Of a stretch of DNA of 8,827 bases, positions 1 to 7,048 are shown in pieces; positions within the stretch are counted from its first letter, which is position 1; each line of letters begins with the position of its first letter. The notes beneath the pieces are model-generated. The model saw nothing but the letters and a program-made list of their open reading frames with translations, was not told the DNA's origin and did not search any database. The stretch covers positions 1 through 8,827 of the forward strand of contig CAJYBQ010000098.1 of NCBI GenBank assembly GCA_913064755.1, read 5' to 3'. The stretch is from an uncultured Alphaproteobacteria bacterium (GTDB taxonomy: Bacteria > Pseudomonadota > Alphaproteobacteria > Minwuiales > Minwuiaceae). A program made the translations under genes and the position numbers.

Positions 1-416
1 ACGCCGTCGCGACGGCCGCTGCCCGGCTTGCCGAAGGTGCCACGGATCGCCTCGGGGCGGTCAGGGCCGACGCCTGCGCGAGCCTGCGCCACGCGATGCA
101 TGCCCACCCGGAGATGATCGGCGGGACGGAGCGGGTCGATACGGACCTGATCCGCGCGTCCGACGGACGAATCCTGTCGAAGACCGGTGCCGAGGGCGTC
201 TATGTCGCCTATCTGCCGGAACAGAAGCTGGGCCTGGCGCTGAAGGTTGAAGACGGCGCATCGCGGGCTTCTGCGGCGGCACTCTGGTCGGTGCTCGACA
301 CGCTCGGGCTGGTCGATGATGCGATCCGCGCCGCGATGACCGAACACTGCCGCCCCCCGATCCGCAACTGGGACGGGCTGGTCACCGGCAGTATCCTCGA
401 CGCAAGGGAACTCTGA
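1..416 (+). CDS. Asparaginase II family protein, C-terminal part
   Basis: This is the 3' end of a gene that begins left of the window; the open frame runs from base 3 to the TGA at 414-416 and gives about 137 residues. It contains the stretch H-P-E-M-I-G-G-T-E-R-x-D-T-D-L followed by L-S-K-T-G-A-E-G-V, which I recognise as typical of the asparaginase II family (the family named after Rhizobium etli thermolabile L-asparaginase). Family members would hydrolyse L-asparagine to aspartate and ammonia in the cytoplasm, though many are annotated only by homology. The whole protein is usually around 330 residues, so somewhat less than half is visible. The in-frame ATG at 96 is internal, since the similarity extends upstream of it. 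The next gene follows after 54 bp in the same direction, so co-transcription is possible but unproven. Substrate specificity cannot be judged from this part. Confidence 0.82.
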   Translation, partial: AVATAAARLAEGATDRLGAVRADACASLRHAMHAHPEMIGGTERVDTDLIRASDGRILSKTGAEGVYVAYLPEQKLGLALKVEDGASRASAAALWSVLDTLGLVDDAIRAAMTEHCRPPIRNWDGLVTGSILDAREL

Positions 417-458
417 CCGGAACCACCGTGCGGCGGGTCATGAAACACGTGAGAACCT

Positions 459-465
459 GGGGAGG
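459..465 (+). promoter_or_regulatory. Ribosome binding site of the SDR gene
   Basis: GGGGAGG lies 5 bases before the ATG at 471. It is a strong Shine-Dalgarno match and fixes that start. Confidence 0.8.
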
Positions 466-470
466 TTGGT

Positions 471-1325
471 ATGGCACACGACAGCAAGTTCGGTTTCACC
501 GAACAGGAATTGATCGAGACACCGCTCGCTTTCCGTGACGGCCTGTTCGACGGGCGCACGGTCCTGATTTCCGGCGCGGGCAGTGGTTTCGGCAAGGCGA
601 TGGCGGTGGTCTTCGCCCGGCTGGGTGCCAACCTGTACCTTTGCGGTCGGAAGCAGGAGAAGCTGGATCGCACGGCAGAGTTGATCACCGGCCTGGGCCG
701 ACAGGTGGAAACCGCCGCCCTGACCATTCGCGATGCGGACGCCGTTGACCAGATGATCGGCGCGGTGTTCGACCGCTTCGGCGGGCTGGACCTGCAGATC
801 AACAATGCCGGCGGCCAGTTCGCCCAGGATGCCATCGATTTCTCGGTCAAGGGCTGGCAGGCCGTGATCGACACCAACCTGAACGGCACCTGGTACATGA
901 TGCAGGCCGCGGCGAAACGCTGGAAGGAAACCGGAACGCCGGGCAGCATCGTCAACATCACCGCCAGCGTCAGCCGCGGCATCCCGCAGATGGCGCATAC
1001 CGCCGCCGCGCGATCCGGCGTCATCACCCTGTCGAAATCGGTCGCCGTCGAATGGGCACCGCTGCACATCCGGGTCAATTGCCTGGGGGTCGGCACGGTC
1101 GCCAGCAGCGGCTTCGAGAACTACACCGACGAGGGCCGCGAAAGCTTCTATTCCTCCAACCCCATGCGCCGGGTCGGCGACATGTTCGACGTGGCGGAAG
1201 CGGCGGTCTACCTGGGTGGCGCCACGGGCAAGTTCATCACCGGCGAAACCCTGACCATCGACGGCGGACAGCAGATGTGGGGTGACCACTGGGGCGCGGG
1301 CCGACCGGAATATTTCGACCGCTAG
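471..1325 (+). CDS. SDR family oxidoreductase, dienoyl/enoyl-CoA reductase type
   Basis: A 284-residue short-chain dehydrogenase/reductase. The Rossmann nucleotide-binding motif S-G-A-G-S-G-F-G is at residues 34-41, with Arg60 after the second strand suggesting NADP(H). The N-N-A-G motif is at 111-114, and the C-terminal I-T-G-E-T-L-T-I-D-G-G segment is near the end. The classical YxxxK catalytic pair is absent: in its place (residues 176-184) stands H-T-A-A-A-R-S-G-V, so Tyr aligns to Thr177 and Lys to Arg181. The same pattern (H-S-x-A-A-R-A-G-V) occurs, from memory, in peroxisomal trans-2-enoyl-CoA reductase and 2,4-dienoyl-CoA reductase relatives and in some citronellol/terpenoid dehydrogenases. 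I therefore infer reduction or oxidation of an acyl-CoA or isoprenoid substrate in the cytoplasm rather than a generic alcohol dehydrogenase. An MFS transporter follows after 57 bp in the same frame and direction, perhaps importing its substrate. Exact substrate unknown. Confidence 0.85.
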   Translation: MAHDSKFGFTEQELIETPLAFRDGLFDGRTVLISGAGSGFGKAMAVVFARLGANLYLCGRKQEKLDRTAELITGLGRQVETAALTIRDADAVDQMIGAVFDRFGGLDLQINNAGGQFAQDAIDFSVKGWQAVIDTNLNGTWYMMQAAAKRWKETGTPGSIVNITASVSRGIPQMAHTAAARSGVITLSKSVAVEWAPLHIRVNCLGVGTVASSGFENYTDEGRESFYSSNPMRRVGDMFDVAEAAVYLGGATGKFITGETLTIDGGQQMWGDHWGAGRPEYFDR

Positions 1326-1382
1326 GTCTTTTTCGGATATTCCGTTGCACGTGCTGCAGCTTCGACCAGAGACCGCATCTTC
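1326..1382 (+). other. 57-bp gap between SDR and MFS genes
   Basis: No terminator-like hairpin with a T-run is visible. Two adjacent short palindromes, GCACGTGC (1347-1354) and GCTGCAGC (1353-1360), share two bases. The gap reads open in the MFS frame with no ATG or GTG, so the TTG at 1383 is the first usable start. The spacing allows an SDR-MFS operon. Confidence 0.5.
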
Positions 1383-2630
1383 TTGAATTCCTATCTCACC
1401 TTCATCGCCGCGAACCGGCGCTTCCTGTCGTTCGGGCTGACGGCGGCGTTCCTGTCCAGTTTTGGCCAGACGTTCTTCATCGCCCTGTTCGGTGGCGCGT
1501 GGCGTACAGAGTTCGGGTTGAGCCACGGGGAGTTCGGCACGCTCTATTCGCTGGGCACGCTCTGTGCCGGGCTGACCCTGATCTGGCTGGGCCGCAAGAT
1601 CGACGATGTCGACCTGACCCGCTACACGCTGATGGTATCGGGCGGGCTGGCCGCCGCCTGCCTGGTGACGGCCTTCATCCCGTCCGCCGTCTTCCTGGGT
1701 CTCGCCTTCTTCATGTTGCGCCTGACCGGCCAGGGGTTGATGAGCCATGTGTCGATCATCGCCATGGCCCGTTACTTCGACCGCAGCCGGGGCAAGGCCA
1801 TCAGCCTTGCCGCGCTGGGCCACCCCCTGGGAGAGGCGATCTTCCCGCCCCTGGCGGTGCTGCTGCTCGGCCTCGTCGGCTGGCGCTGGGCATGGGGCGG
1901 GTTCGGCATCATCCTGCTGGTCGGCATTGCGCCGCTGATGCTGTGGCTGTTGCGCGGCCACGCGGAACGGGAAAGCGCCCGCAAGGCCGGGCTGGCCGAG
2001 GCGCTGGTGAACGGCCAGGGTCCGGGCCGCTCCCGCACCCTGTCGGAGGTGGTGCGGGAACCCGTCTTCTACCCGCTGGTCTTCGCCATGATGGCCCCGG
2101 CGTTCATTTCCACCGGCCTGTTCTTTCACCAGGTACACCTGGCCGAGGTGAAGGGCTGGAGCCTGGAATGGCTGGCAAGCTGCTTCGTCGGCTTTGCCGT
2201 CGCGCAGGCCGCGTCCAGCCTGGTCACCGGCAACCTGGTCGACCGGGTGGGCGGCATCCGGCTGCTGCCCTGGTACCTGCCGGCCCTGGGGCTGGCTGCG
2301 GCGAGCCTGATCGTCACGGATCACGTGCTGGGCGCACTGGCCTACATGATCCTGGTCGGCACCACGGCGGGCGCTGGGTCCACCCTGATGGGGGCCGTCT
2401 TCGCGGAGATGCATGGTACCGGCCACCTGGGGGCGATCCGCAGCCTGATCCAGGCGACCATGGTGATGGCCACCGCCGCATCGCCCGCTTTCTTCGGGCT
2501 GCTGCTGGATGCGGGGGTCGGCTTCACGGCGATTGCCTCGGGCTGCGTGGCCTATGTCGTGGCGGGGGTCGTCATTCTCGGCCTGCTGCAACCGGCGCTG
2601 CGGGCGCGGCGCGATGCCCTCAATCCATGA
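1383..2630 (+). CDS. Major facilitator superfamily (MFS) transporter
   Basis: A 415-residue integral inner-membrane protein with about twelve hydrophobic segments, the usual MFS length and topology. The first segment spans roughly residues 14-38 and the second about 51-69. The following cytoplasmic loop carries G-R-K-I-D (70-74), a good match to MFS motif A. A longer hydrophilic linker near residues 190-225 divides the two six-helix halves. The start is a TTG: no ATG or GTG lies between the preceding stop and this codon, and the next Met is near residue 84, inside the membrane domain. No clear Shine-Dalgarno sequence precedes it, so translation may be weak or depend on the upstream SDR gene. 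The sequence resembles the broad monocarboxylate/oxalate-formate-type MFS groups, but the substrate cannot be named. Its last 11 bases overlap the 3' end of the convergent ubiB gene. Confidence 0.85.
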   Translation: MNSYLTFIAANRRFLSFGLTAAFLSSFGQTFFIALFGGAWRTEFGLSHGEFGTLYSLGTLCAGLTLIWLGRKIDDVDLTRYTLMVSGGLAAACLVTAFIPSAVFLGLAFFMLRLTGQGLMSHVSIIAMARYFDRSRGKAISLAALGHPLGEAIFPPLAVLLLGLVGWRWAWGGFGIILLVGIAPLMLWLLRGHAERESARKAGLAEALVNGQGPGRSRTLSEVVREPVFYPLVFAMMAPAFISTGLFFHQVHLAEVKGWSLEWLASCFVGFAVAQAASSLVTGNLVDRVGGIRLLPWYLPALGLAAASLIVTDHVLGALAYMILVGTTAGAGSTLMGAVFAEMHGTGHLGAIRSLIQATMVMATAASPAFFGLLLDAGVGFTAIASGCVAYVVAGVVILGLLQPALRARRDALNP

Positions 2631-4170
2631 AACCCGTGGCCACGACGGCAATGACCAGCCCGACCAGGACGCCGAAGATGCCCGCCAGAACGGCCCGGCT
2701 GCCGTTGCCTGAAACGGCCTTCTCCACCGCTTCGCCCTCGATCTTCTCCAGCCGGTCGAAGGCCCGGTCGGCCTTTTCCAGCAGGCGCGGCACCTTCTCG
2801 ACGATATCCATCGTGTCGGTGATGATGCCCGCGATCCTGGCTTCCGGCCCCAGGTTGTCGCGTGCCCAGGTCTCGATCACCGGCTGACTGGCACTCCAGA
2901 AATTGATGTCCGGATCGATGCCCCGCGACACGCCCTCCACCGTCACCATGGTCTTCTGGAGCAACAGCAGTTCGGTGCGGGTTTCCATGGCGAAGGTCTC
3001 GGTGACGCGGAACAACTGCGCCATCAGCCGCCCGATGGATATCTCGCTGACCGGCTTGCCGCGGATCGGCGCACCGATGGACCGGCAGGCCTGCGCGAAC
3101 AGGTCGACGGAGGTTTCGGGCGGCACGTAGCCCGCCGCGATATGCACCTCAGCCGCGCGGCGGTAATCCCCGGCTATGAAGGCCCCCAGCATCTCCGCCA
3201 TGAACAGCCGGGTCCGATGGTCCAGCCGCCCCATGATGCCGTAATCCACCGCCACCACGGTTCCATCCGGGTCCACGAACAGGTTTCCCTGGTGCATGTC
3301 GGCATGGAAGAACCCGTGGGCCAGGCTCTGGCGCAGGAAGATGCGGATCACCCGCTCCGCCAGCGCCGGGCGGTCGATGCCCGCGGCGTCCATGGCCGCA
3401 TTGTCGCCGATCGGCACGGAGGTGACCCGTTCCATGGTCAGCACCCGGCCCGCCGTGCGTTCCCAGTCGATGGCCGGGGTGCGGAAATCGGGATCCTGCT
3501 GGAACACTTCCCCCATCTCGTCCGCCGCGGCCGCCTCCAGCCGCAGGTCCATCTCCAGCGCCACGGATTGCTGCAGGGTGCGGACGATATCGACCGGGCG
3601 CAGCCGCCGCAGCTTCGGGTCGGCGCGCTCCGCGATCCGGGCCAGCCAGAAGAACAGGTCCATGTCGCGCTGCAGCCGGTCCTCGATACCCGGTCGCAGC
3701 ACCTTCACCGCGACGGGTACCGGGCCATCCGGCGTGGCGATGGTGGCGAAATGCACCTGGGCGATCGAGGCCGCGGCAACGGGCTTGCGGTCGAATTCCA
3801 GGTAGAGTTCGGCCAGGGGCCGTTCGAGCTGGCTTTCGATGGTTTCCCGCGCGGCATCGAAACCGAATTCGGGCAGTCGGTCACGCAGGCGGCCCAGGTC
3901 GTCGGCAATGCCCTCGCCCAGCAGATCGGCACGCACCGAAAGCGCCTGCCCCAGCTTGATGAACGACGGCCCGAGGTCTTCCAGCGCCGCCGCCAGCCGT
4001 TCCCCCGGTCGCCGCTCCCGATTGCGGCGCGACCGACCGGCGAACAACCGCGCCAGCCGCAGCACCATGGGCGGTGCATCCAGCCGTTCCAGCGGGAACA
4101 GGGCATCGTGCTTCTGCAGGGTTCGGGCAATGCGGACCAGCCGCGCAAGATAGGTCAGACGCCGGAGCAT
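2620..4170 (-). CDS. ubiB: UbiB, ubiquinone biosynthesis protein kinase-like (ABC1/ADCK family)
   Basis: A 516-residue atypical kinase-like protein needed for ubiquinone synthesis. Known UbiB/COQ8 proteins act as ATPases that support the membrane-bound Coq/Ubi enzyme complex. All family hallmarks are visible: the KxGQ motif K-L-G-Q at residues 72-75; the Ala-rich loop A-A-A-S-I-A-Q-V-H at 132-140, which replaces the Gly-rich loop of ordinary kinases; the VAVK lysine K156; E206 in A-L-E-M-D-L; the catalytic H-A-D-M-H-Q-G-N at 289-296; and D-Y-G at 309-311 in place of DFG. A hydrophobic membrane anchor lies at about 493-513, as expected for inner-membrane attachment. The gene starts 3 bp after the ubiE stop on the same strand, so the two are almost certainly one operon. 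The stop lies inside the end of the convergent MFS gene. No defect is seen. Confidence 0.96.
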   Translation of the reverse strand: MLRRLTYLARLVRIARTLQKHDALFPLERLDAPPMVLRLARLFAGRSRRNRERRPGERLAAALEDLGPSFIKLGQALSVRADLLGEGIADDLGRLRDRLPEFGFDAARETIESQLERPLAELYLEFDRKPVAAASIAQVHFATIATPDGPVPVAVKVLRPGIEDRLQRDMDLFFWLARIAERADPKLRRLRPVDIVRTLQQSVALEMDLRLEAAAADEMGEVFQQDPDFRTPAIDWERTAGRVLTMERVTSVPIGDNAAMDAAGIDRPALAERVIRIFLRQSLAHGFFHADMHQGNLFVDPDGTVVAVDYGIMGRLDHRTRLFMAEMLGAFIAGDYRRAAEVHIAAGYVPPETSVDLFAQACRSIGAPIRGKPVSEISIGRLMAQLFRVTETFAMETRTELLLLQKTMVTVEGVSRGIDPDINFWSASQPVIETWARDNLGPEARIAGIITDTMDIVEKVPRLLEKADRAFDRLEKIEGEAVEKAVSGNGSRAVLAGIFGVLVGLVIAVVATGFMD

Positions 4171-4173
4171 GCG

Positions 4174-4951
4174 TCAGATTCGCCAGCCACGATGGATGGC
4201 CGCGATGCCACCCGTCAGCGCGTCGAAGCCGACGCGGCGCATGCCGGCCTCCGCGATCATGTCGGCGAAGACCTGTGGTGCCGGGAACTTGCGAATGCTC
4301 TCCGCCAGGTAGCGATAGGCCTCCGGATCGTCGGCAATCACCCGCCCGATGCGTGGCATCGCCTGGAACGACCAGGCGTCATAGAAGGGCTTCAACCCCT
4401 TCCCCACGGTGGAGAATTCCAGGCAGTAGAACCGCCCGCCGGGCCGCAGCACGCGCCGGATGTCGGCAAGCGCCCTGGGGATGCGGGTGACGTTGCGAAT
4501 GCCGAAGGCAATGGTGACGGCGTCGAAGCTGGCGTCGGCGAAGGGCAGCGTTTCCGCGTCCCCCACGGTCCAGTCGATGCCCCGGAACAGGCCCTGGTCC
4601 AGCAGGCGGTCGCGCCCGACCTGCACCATGGAATGATTGATGTCGCACAGGGTGACATGCGCCTGGCCATGGGTGCGTTCGTGGATCAGCTTCGCCACAT
4701 CACCGGTACCCCCCCGCCAGGTCCAGACTGGATTCCCCGGCGCGGGGCCGCAGGTCGGTGCCGACGCGGTCCTTCCAGAGGCGGTGCACGCCGAACGACA
4801 GCACGTCGTTCATCAGGTCATAGCGCCGGGCGACGGAGTGAAACACCTCGCCCACCATCGCCGCCTTCTCCGCCTCCGGCACGTCGCGGAAGCCGAAGGA
4901 GGCCATGGATTCCGCCGTCGGGGGTTCATTCTGATTTCGTGTCTCGACCAT
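4174..4951 (-). pseudogene. ubiE: UbiE/COQ5 C-methyltransferase, frameshifted as written
   Basis: Two reading frames together make a complete UbiE of about 258 residues, the normal length. UbiE is the SAM-dependent C-methyltransferase of ubiquinone (and menaquinone) synthesis. The N-terminal part (from 4951) carries the family block [17 protein letters not shown] (residues 44-60) and runs into SAM motif I, L-D-L-A-G-G, where the frame turns to Y-R-stop. The rest continues one frame over as T-G-D-V-A-K-L, then V-G-D-A-E-x-L-P-F, R-V-L-R-P-G-G-R-F and the typical end G-G-I-A-A-I-H-R-G-W. The break is a run of seven G (coding strand, 4715-4709); six would restore L-D-L-A-G-G-T-G-D. I chose the start at 4951 because it gives the usual length; in-frame ATGs at 4963 and 4981 are alternatives. 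A sequencing or assembly error is the likeliest cause, since everything downstream is intact. ubiB follows after 3 bp. Confidence 0.9.
4709..4715 (-). other. Seven-G homopolymer causing the ubiE frameshift
   Basis: Seven C on the plus strand (seven G in ubiE) fall exactly in the codons for the glycines of SAM motif I. One base fewer restores the full protein. A ribosomal shift would have to be +1, so the classic -1 slippery mechanism does not fit; polymerase slippage or an indel error would. Confidence 0.9.
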
Positions 4952-5001
4952 GCGCCGCACCATAGCGGAGCCGCCTGGCACACGCTATGGTGCGGCGCAT
5001 G
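4949..5001. repeat. Perfect 19-bp inverted repeat spanning the ubiE and mutM start codons
   Basis: The left arm 4949-4967 reads CATGCGCCGCACCATAGCG and the right arm 4983-5001 is its exact reverse complement; the loop is 15 bases (4968-4982). The outer three bases of each arm are the start codons: ATG of mutM at 4999-5001 and ATG of ubiE at 4951-4949. Both genes therefore share an identical 16-base leader, and upstream in-frame extension would give both proteins the same M-V-R-R-M prefix. No Shine-Dalgarno sequence fits on either side. TATGGT in each arm could act as a -10 box giving nearly leaderless mRNAs, but no convincing -35 is present. It may also be an operator or cruciform site. Confidence 0.9.
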
Positions 5002-5829
5002 CCGGAGCTTCCAGAAGTAGAGACCGTTCGTCGCGGGCTGGACCGTCGCCTGACAGGGCGGCGCCTGACCCATGTGGCCGTGAACCGGCCGGACCTGCGC
5101 TTTCCCCTGCCGCCCGACCTGGGTGCCCGCCTGTCGGGTCGCCGGGTGGAGGCCCTGCGCCGTCGCGCCAAGTACCTGCTGTTCGACCTGGACAGCGGCG
5201 AGACGCGGATCGGTCACCTGGGCATGTCGGGCCGGATGCACATTCACGACGCCCGTCCCAACAGCCAGCAGCCGCACGAGCACCTGGTGTTCGACGTGGA
5301 TGACGGCACCGTCGTGATCTTCCAGGACCATCGCCGTTTCGGTTATTTCGACCTCTGCGCGACGGACGCCCTGCCGGAACACCGCTTCTTCCGCGACCTG
5401 GGGCCGGAACCCCTGGGCGACGACTTCTCCGCCGCCGTGCTGTCGGAGGCCATCGCCGGCAAGCGCACGCCCATCAAGTCCGCGCTGCTGGACCAGCGCG
5501 TGGTCGCCGGGCTGGGCAACATCTATGTCTGCGAGGCGCTGTTCCGGTCCGGTATCGCCCCCACCCGGCTGGCCATGACCGTGTCCGGTCGCCGCGCCGC
5601 GCGGCTGGTGCCGGAGATCAAGCTGGTGCTGCAGGAAGCGATCGCCGCCGGTGGATCGACCTTGCGCGACTACGTGCAGTCGTCGGGAGAACTCGGTTAC
5701 TTCCAGCACGACTTCCGTGCCTACGGGCGCGAGGGAGAGGCCTGCCGCAAGCCGCGCTGCAAGGGCACCATCGCCCGCATCGTGCAGTCCGGACGATCCA
5801 CGTTTCACTGCCCGGTGTGCCAGCGATGA
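4999..5829 (+). CDS. mutM: Formamidopyrimidine-DNA glycosylase (Fpg/MutM)
   Basis: A 276-residue base-excision repair enzyme that removes 8-oxoguanine and formamidopyrimidine from DNA and nicks the abasic site. The N-terminus [14 protein letters not shown] is diagnostic; Pro2 is the catalytic nucleophile and must be exposed after Met removal. That requires the start at 4999 and rules out the upstream in-frame ATG at 4987. Glu3 is the catalytic acid, Lys58 matches the conserved beta-hairpin lysine, and the H2TH region includes G-L-G-N-I-Y with Asn174. The C-terminal zinc finger has Cys249, Cys254, Cys271 and Cys274 (CX4C-X16-CX2C), with the G-R-S-T-F loop and Arg266. Length and all key residues are normal. 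It diverges from ubiE across a 47-bp gap with the inverted repeat, and its stop overlaps the next start (ATGA). Confidence 0.97.
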   Translation: MPELPEVETVRRGLDRRLTGRRLTHVAVNRPDLRFPLPPDLGARLSGRRVEALRRRAKYLLFDLDSGETRIGHLGMSGRMHIHDARPNSQQPHEHLVFDVDDGTVVIFQDHRRFGYFDLCATDALPEHRFFRDLGPEPLGDDFSAAVLSEAIAGKRTPIKSALLDQRVVAGLGNIYVCEALFRSGIAPTRLAMTVSGRRAARLVPEIKLVLQEAIAAGGSTLRDYVQSSGELGYFQHDFRAYGREGEACRKPRCKGTIARIVQSGRSTFHCPVCQR

Positions 5830-6185
5830 GGGGCCTGGTGACCATCCTGCTCGGCGTCATGCTGCTGACCGGACAGGCGGCCCTGTCGGCGGAGGTCGAA
5901 ACATGGCTGGAACAGCTCGATGTTCCCCTGGCGGACGGGTTGGTCGAGGACGCGGAAGCAGGAACCCTCTTCGAAAGCGCCACCGGCCGGGTCGTCATCG
6001 TCGAAGCCAAGGGCGCAGTTGCAGCCCGAAGCATCGAACGCTACTACGAACAGGTGCTGCCGGAGCTTGGCTGGCGCGCGGCCGGGGGCAACCGGTTCCT
6101 GCGCGACGGCGAAGCCCTGAACATCGCGATCACGCGGGCCAATGGCCTTACCCTTGTTGTCTTCCGGCTGTCGCCGGCAGGCTGA
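5826..6185 (+). CDS. Small exported protein of unknown function
   Basis: A 119-residue protein that I do not recognise. The start at 5826 overlaps the mutM stop as ATGA, the usual sign of translational coupling; an in-frame GTG at 5817 would add three residues and is less likely. The N-terminus [14 protein letters not shown] has one basic residue and a hydrophobic core, followed by A-A-L-S-A-E, so a Sec signal peptide cleaved near residue 21-22 is likely and the mature protein (about 97 residues) would be periplasmic. No cysteine follows, so it is not a lipoprotein. The mature part is acidic at first, then predicted alpha/beta, with [13 protein letters not shown] and a hydrophobic end L-T-L-V-V-F-R-L. 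No cofactor or catalytic motif is visible. It sits between mutM and an enoyl-CoA hydratase, which gives little hint of function. Confidence 0.8.
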   Translation: MRGLVTILLGVMLLTGQAALSAEVETWLEQLDVPLADGLVEDAEAGTLFESATGRVVIVEAKGAVAARSIERYYEQVLPELGWRAAGGNRFLRDGEALNIAITRANGLTLVVFRLSPAG

Positions 6186-6196
6186 ACTATCGATCC

Positions 6197-6202
6197 GGGG
6201 AG
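6197..6202 (+). promoter_or_regulatory. Ribosome binding site of the enoyl-CoA hydratase
   Basis: GGGGAG lies 8 bases before the ATG at 6211. It settles the start there rather than at the in-frame codon at 6142 inside the preceding gene. Confidence 0.75.
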
Positions 6203-6210
6203 AACCGATC

Positions 6211-6987
6211 ATGAGCTATGGATGCATTCTGACCGACACGCGCGGCGCCGTCGGCCTCATCACCCTGAACCGTCCCGAGGCCCTGAACGCGCTGAACAAG
6301 CAGCTGATGGACGAGCTTGGCCAGGCGCTGGACGGCTACGAGGCCGATGACGCCATTGGCTGCATCGTCATCACCGGTTCCGCCAAGGCCTTCGCCGCCG
6401 GTGCGGACATCAAGGAAATGCAGCCGAAGTCCTACATGGACGCCTACAAGGAAGACTTCATCACCGCGAACTGGGAGCGCGTGACCCGCTGCCGCAAGCC
6501 GGTGATCGCCGCCGTGGGTGGCTATGCCCTGGGCGGCGGCTGCGAGCTGGCGATGATGTGCGACTTCATCCTAGCCGCCGATACCGCCAAGTTCGGCCAG
6601 CCGGAAATCAACCTGGGTGTCATTCCCGGGTCCGGCGGCACCCAGCGCCTGACCCGCTTCGTCGGCAAGTCGAAGGCCATGGAAATGGTCCTGACCGCGC
6701 GCATGATGGACGCTGAGGAGGCCGAACGCTCCGGTCTGGTCAGCCGTGTCGTCCCCGCCGACGACCTGGTGGACGAGGCACTGAAGGTCGCCGGTCGCAT
6801 CGCCGAACTGTCGCGCCCGTCGGTGATGATGGCGAAGGAAGCGGTCAACAAGTCCTACGAGAGCATGATGCGCGAAGGCGTCATGTTCGAACGCCGCCTG
6901 TTCCATTCGCTGTTCGCCACCGAGGACCAGAGCGAAGGCATGGCCGCTTTCGCCGAGAAGCGGAAGCCGAACTTCAAGAACAAGTAG
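6211..6987 (+). CDS. Enoyl-CoA hydratase (crotonase family)
   Basis: A 258-residue crotonase-fold enzyme, the standard length. It would add water to trans-2-enoyl-CoA to give 3-hydroxyacyl-CoA in fatty-acid beta-oxidation or a related pathway in the cytoplasm. The start M-S-Y-G-C-I-L is supported by the GGGGAG site and by the usual family N-terminus. Visible motifs are [11 protein letters not shown] (19-29), the oxyanion-hole segment [11 protein letters not shown] (60-70), and [13 protein letters not shown] (106-118). [13 protein letters not shown] (128-140) then leads into G-G-T-Q-R-L. Glu112 and Glu132 correspond to the two catalytic glutamates of true hydratases (Glu144 and Glu164 of the rat enzyme), so hydratase rather than isomerase activity is expected. 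It follows the small exported protein by 25 bp. From memory, an enoyl-CoA hydratase gene next to mutM is common in alphaproteobacteria, usually then followed by rpsT and dnaA; those are missing here. Confidence 0.93.
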   Translation: MSYGCILTDTRGAVGLITLNRPEALNALNKQLMDELGQALDGYEADDAIGCIVITGSAKAFAAGADIKEMQPKSYMDAYKEDFITANWERVTRCRKPVIAAVGGYALGGGCELAMMCDFILAADTAKFGQPEINLGVIPGSGGTQRLTRFVGKSKAMEMVLTARMMDAEEAERSGLVSRVVPADDLVDEALKVAGRIAELSRPSVMMAKEAVNKSYESMMREGVMFERRLFHSLFATEDQSEGMAAFAEKRKPNFKNK

Positions 6988-7004
6988 GCCGATACCGACC
7001 GGCC

Positions 7005-7040
7005 CGCCCGGTGATGGTCACAGGCGATCATCACCGGGCG
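7005..7040. terminator. Strong hairpin between convergent genes, probable bidirectional terminator
   Basis: The arm 7005-7016 (CGCCCGGTGATG) is a perfect complement of 7029-7040. Three further pairs (one G-U) extend the stem to about 15 bp with a 6-base loop (7020-7025). It lies between the enoyl-CoA hydratase stop and the LysR stop, where a terminator is expected. Neither side has a T-run, so it is not a textbook intrinsic terminator; it may work with Rho or simply protect the 3' ends. Confidence 0.6.
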
Positions 7041-7048
7041 CGGCCCGT

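Noticed and set aside
438..2651. Long open frame on the minus strand (over 700 codons) opposite the SDR and MFS genes
   Set aside because: It is an antisense shadow in high-GC DNA: rich in Arg, Gln, Gly and His with no domain logic, while the plus-strand frames hold clear SDR and MFS motifs.
4709..4715. Programmed -1 ribosomal frameshifting in ubiE
   Set aside because: The frame needed downstream is +1 relative to the upstream part, so a -1 slip on the G run would not restore UbiE.
3142..4965. Long open frame on the plus strand (about 600 codons) opposite ubiB and ubiE
   Set aside because: Low-complexity His/Arg/Gln-rich translation antisense to two well-recognised genes.
4987..4998. Upstream in-frame ATG for mutM adding M-V-R-R
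   Set aside because: MutM needs Pro at position 2 as nucleophile, so translation must begin at 4999. The extra codons come from the inverted repeat.
4813..5808. Long minus-strand frame opposite mutM
   Set aside because: mutM on the plus strand has all catalytic and zinc-finger residues; the opposite frame has no recognisable features.
6142..6210. Longer start for the enoyl-CoA hydratase at 6142
   Set aside because: It lies inside the preceding gene, the extra residues do not resemble the family, and a good ribosome binding site supports 6211.
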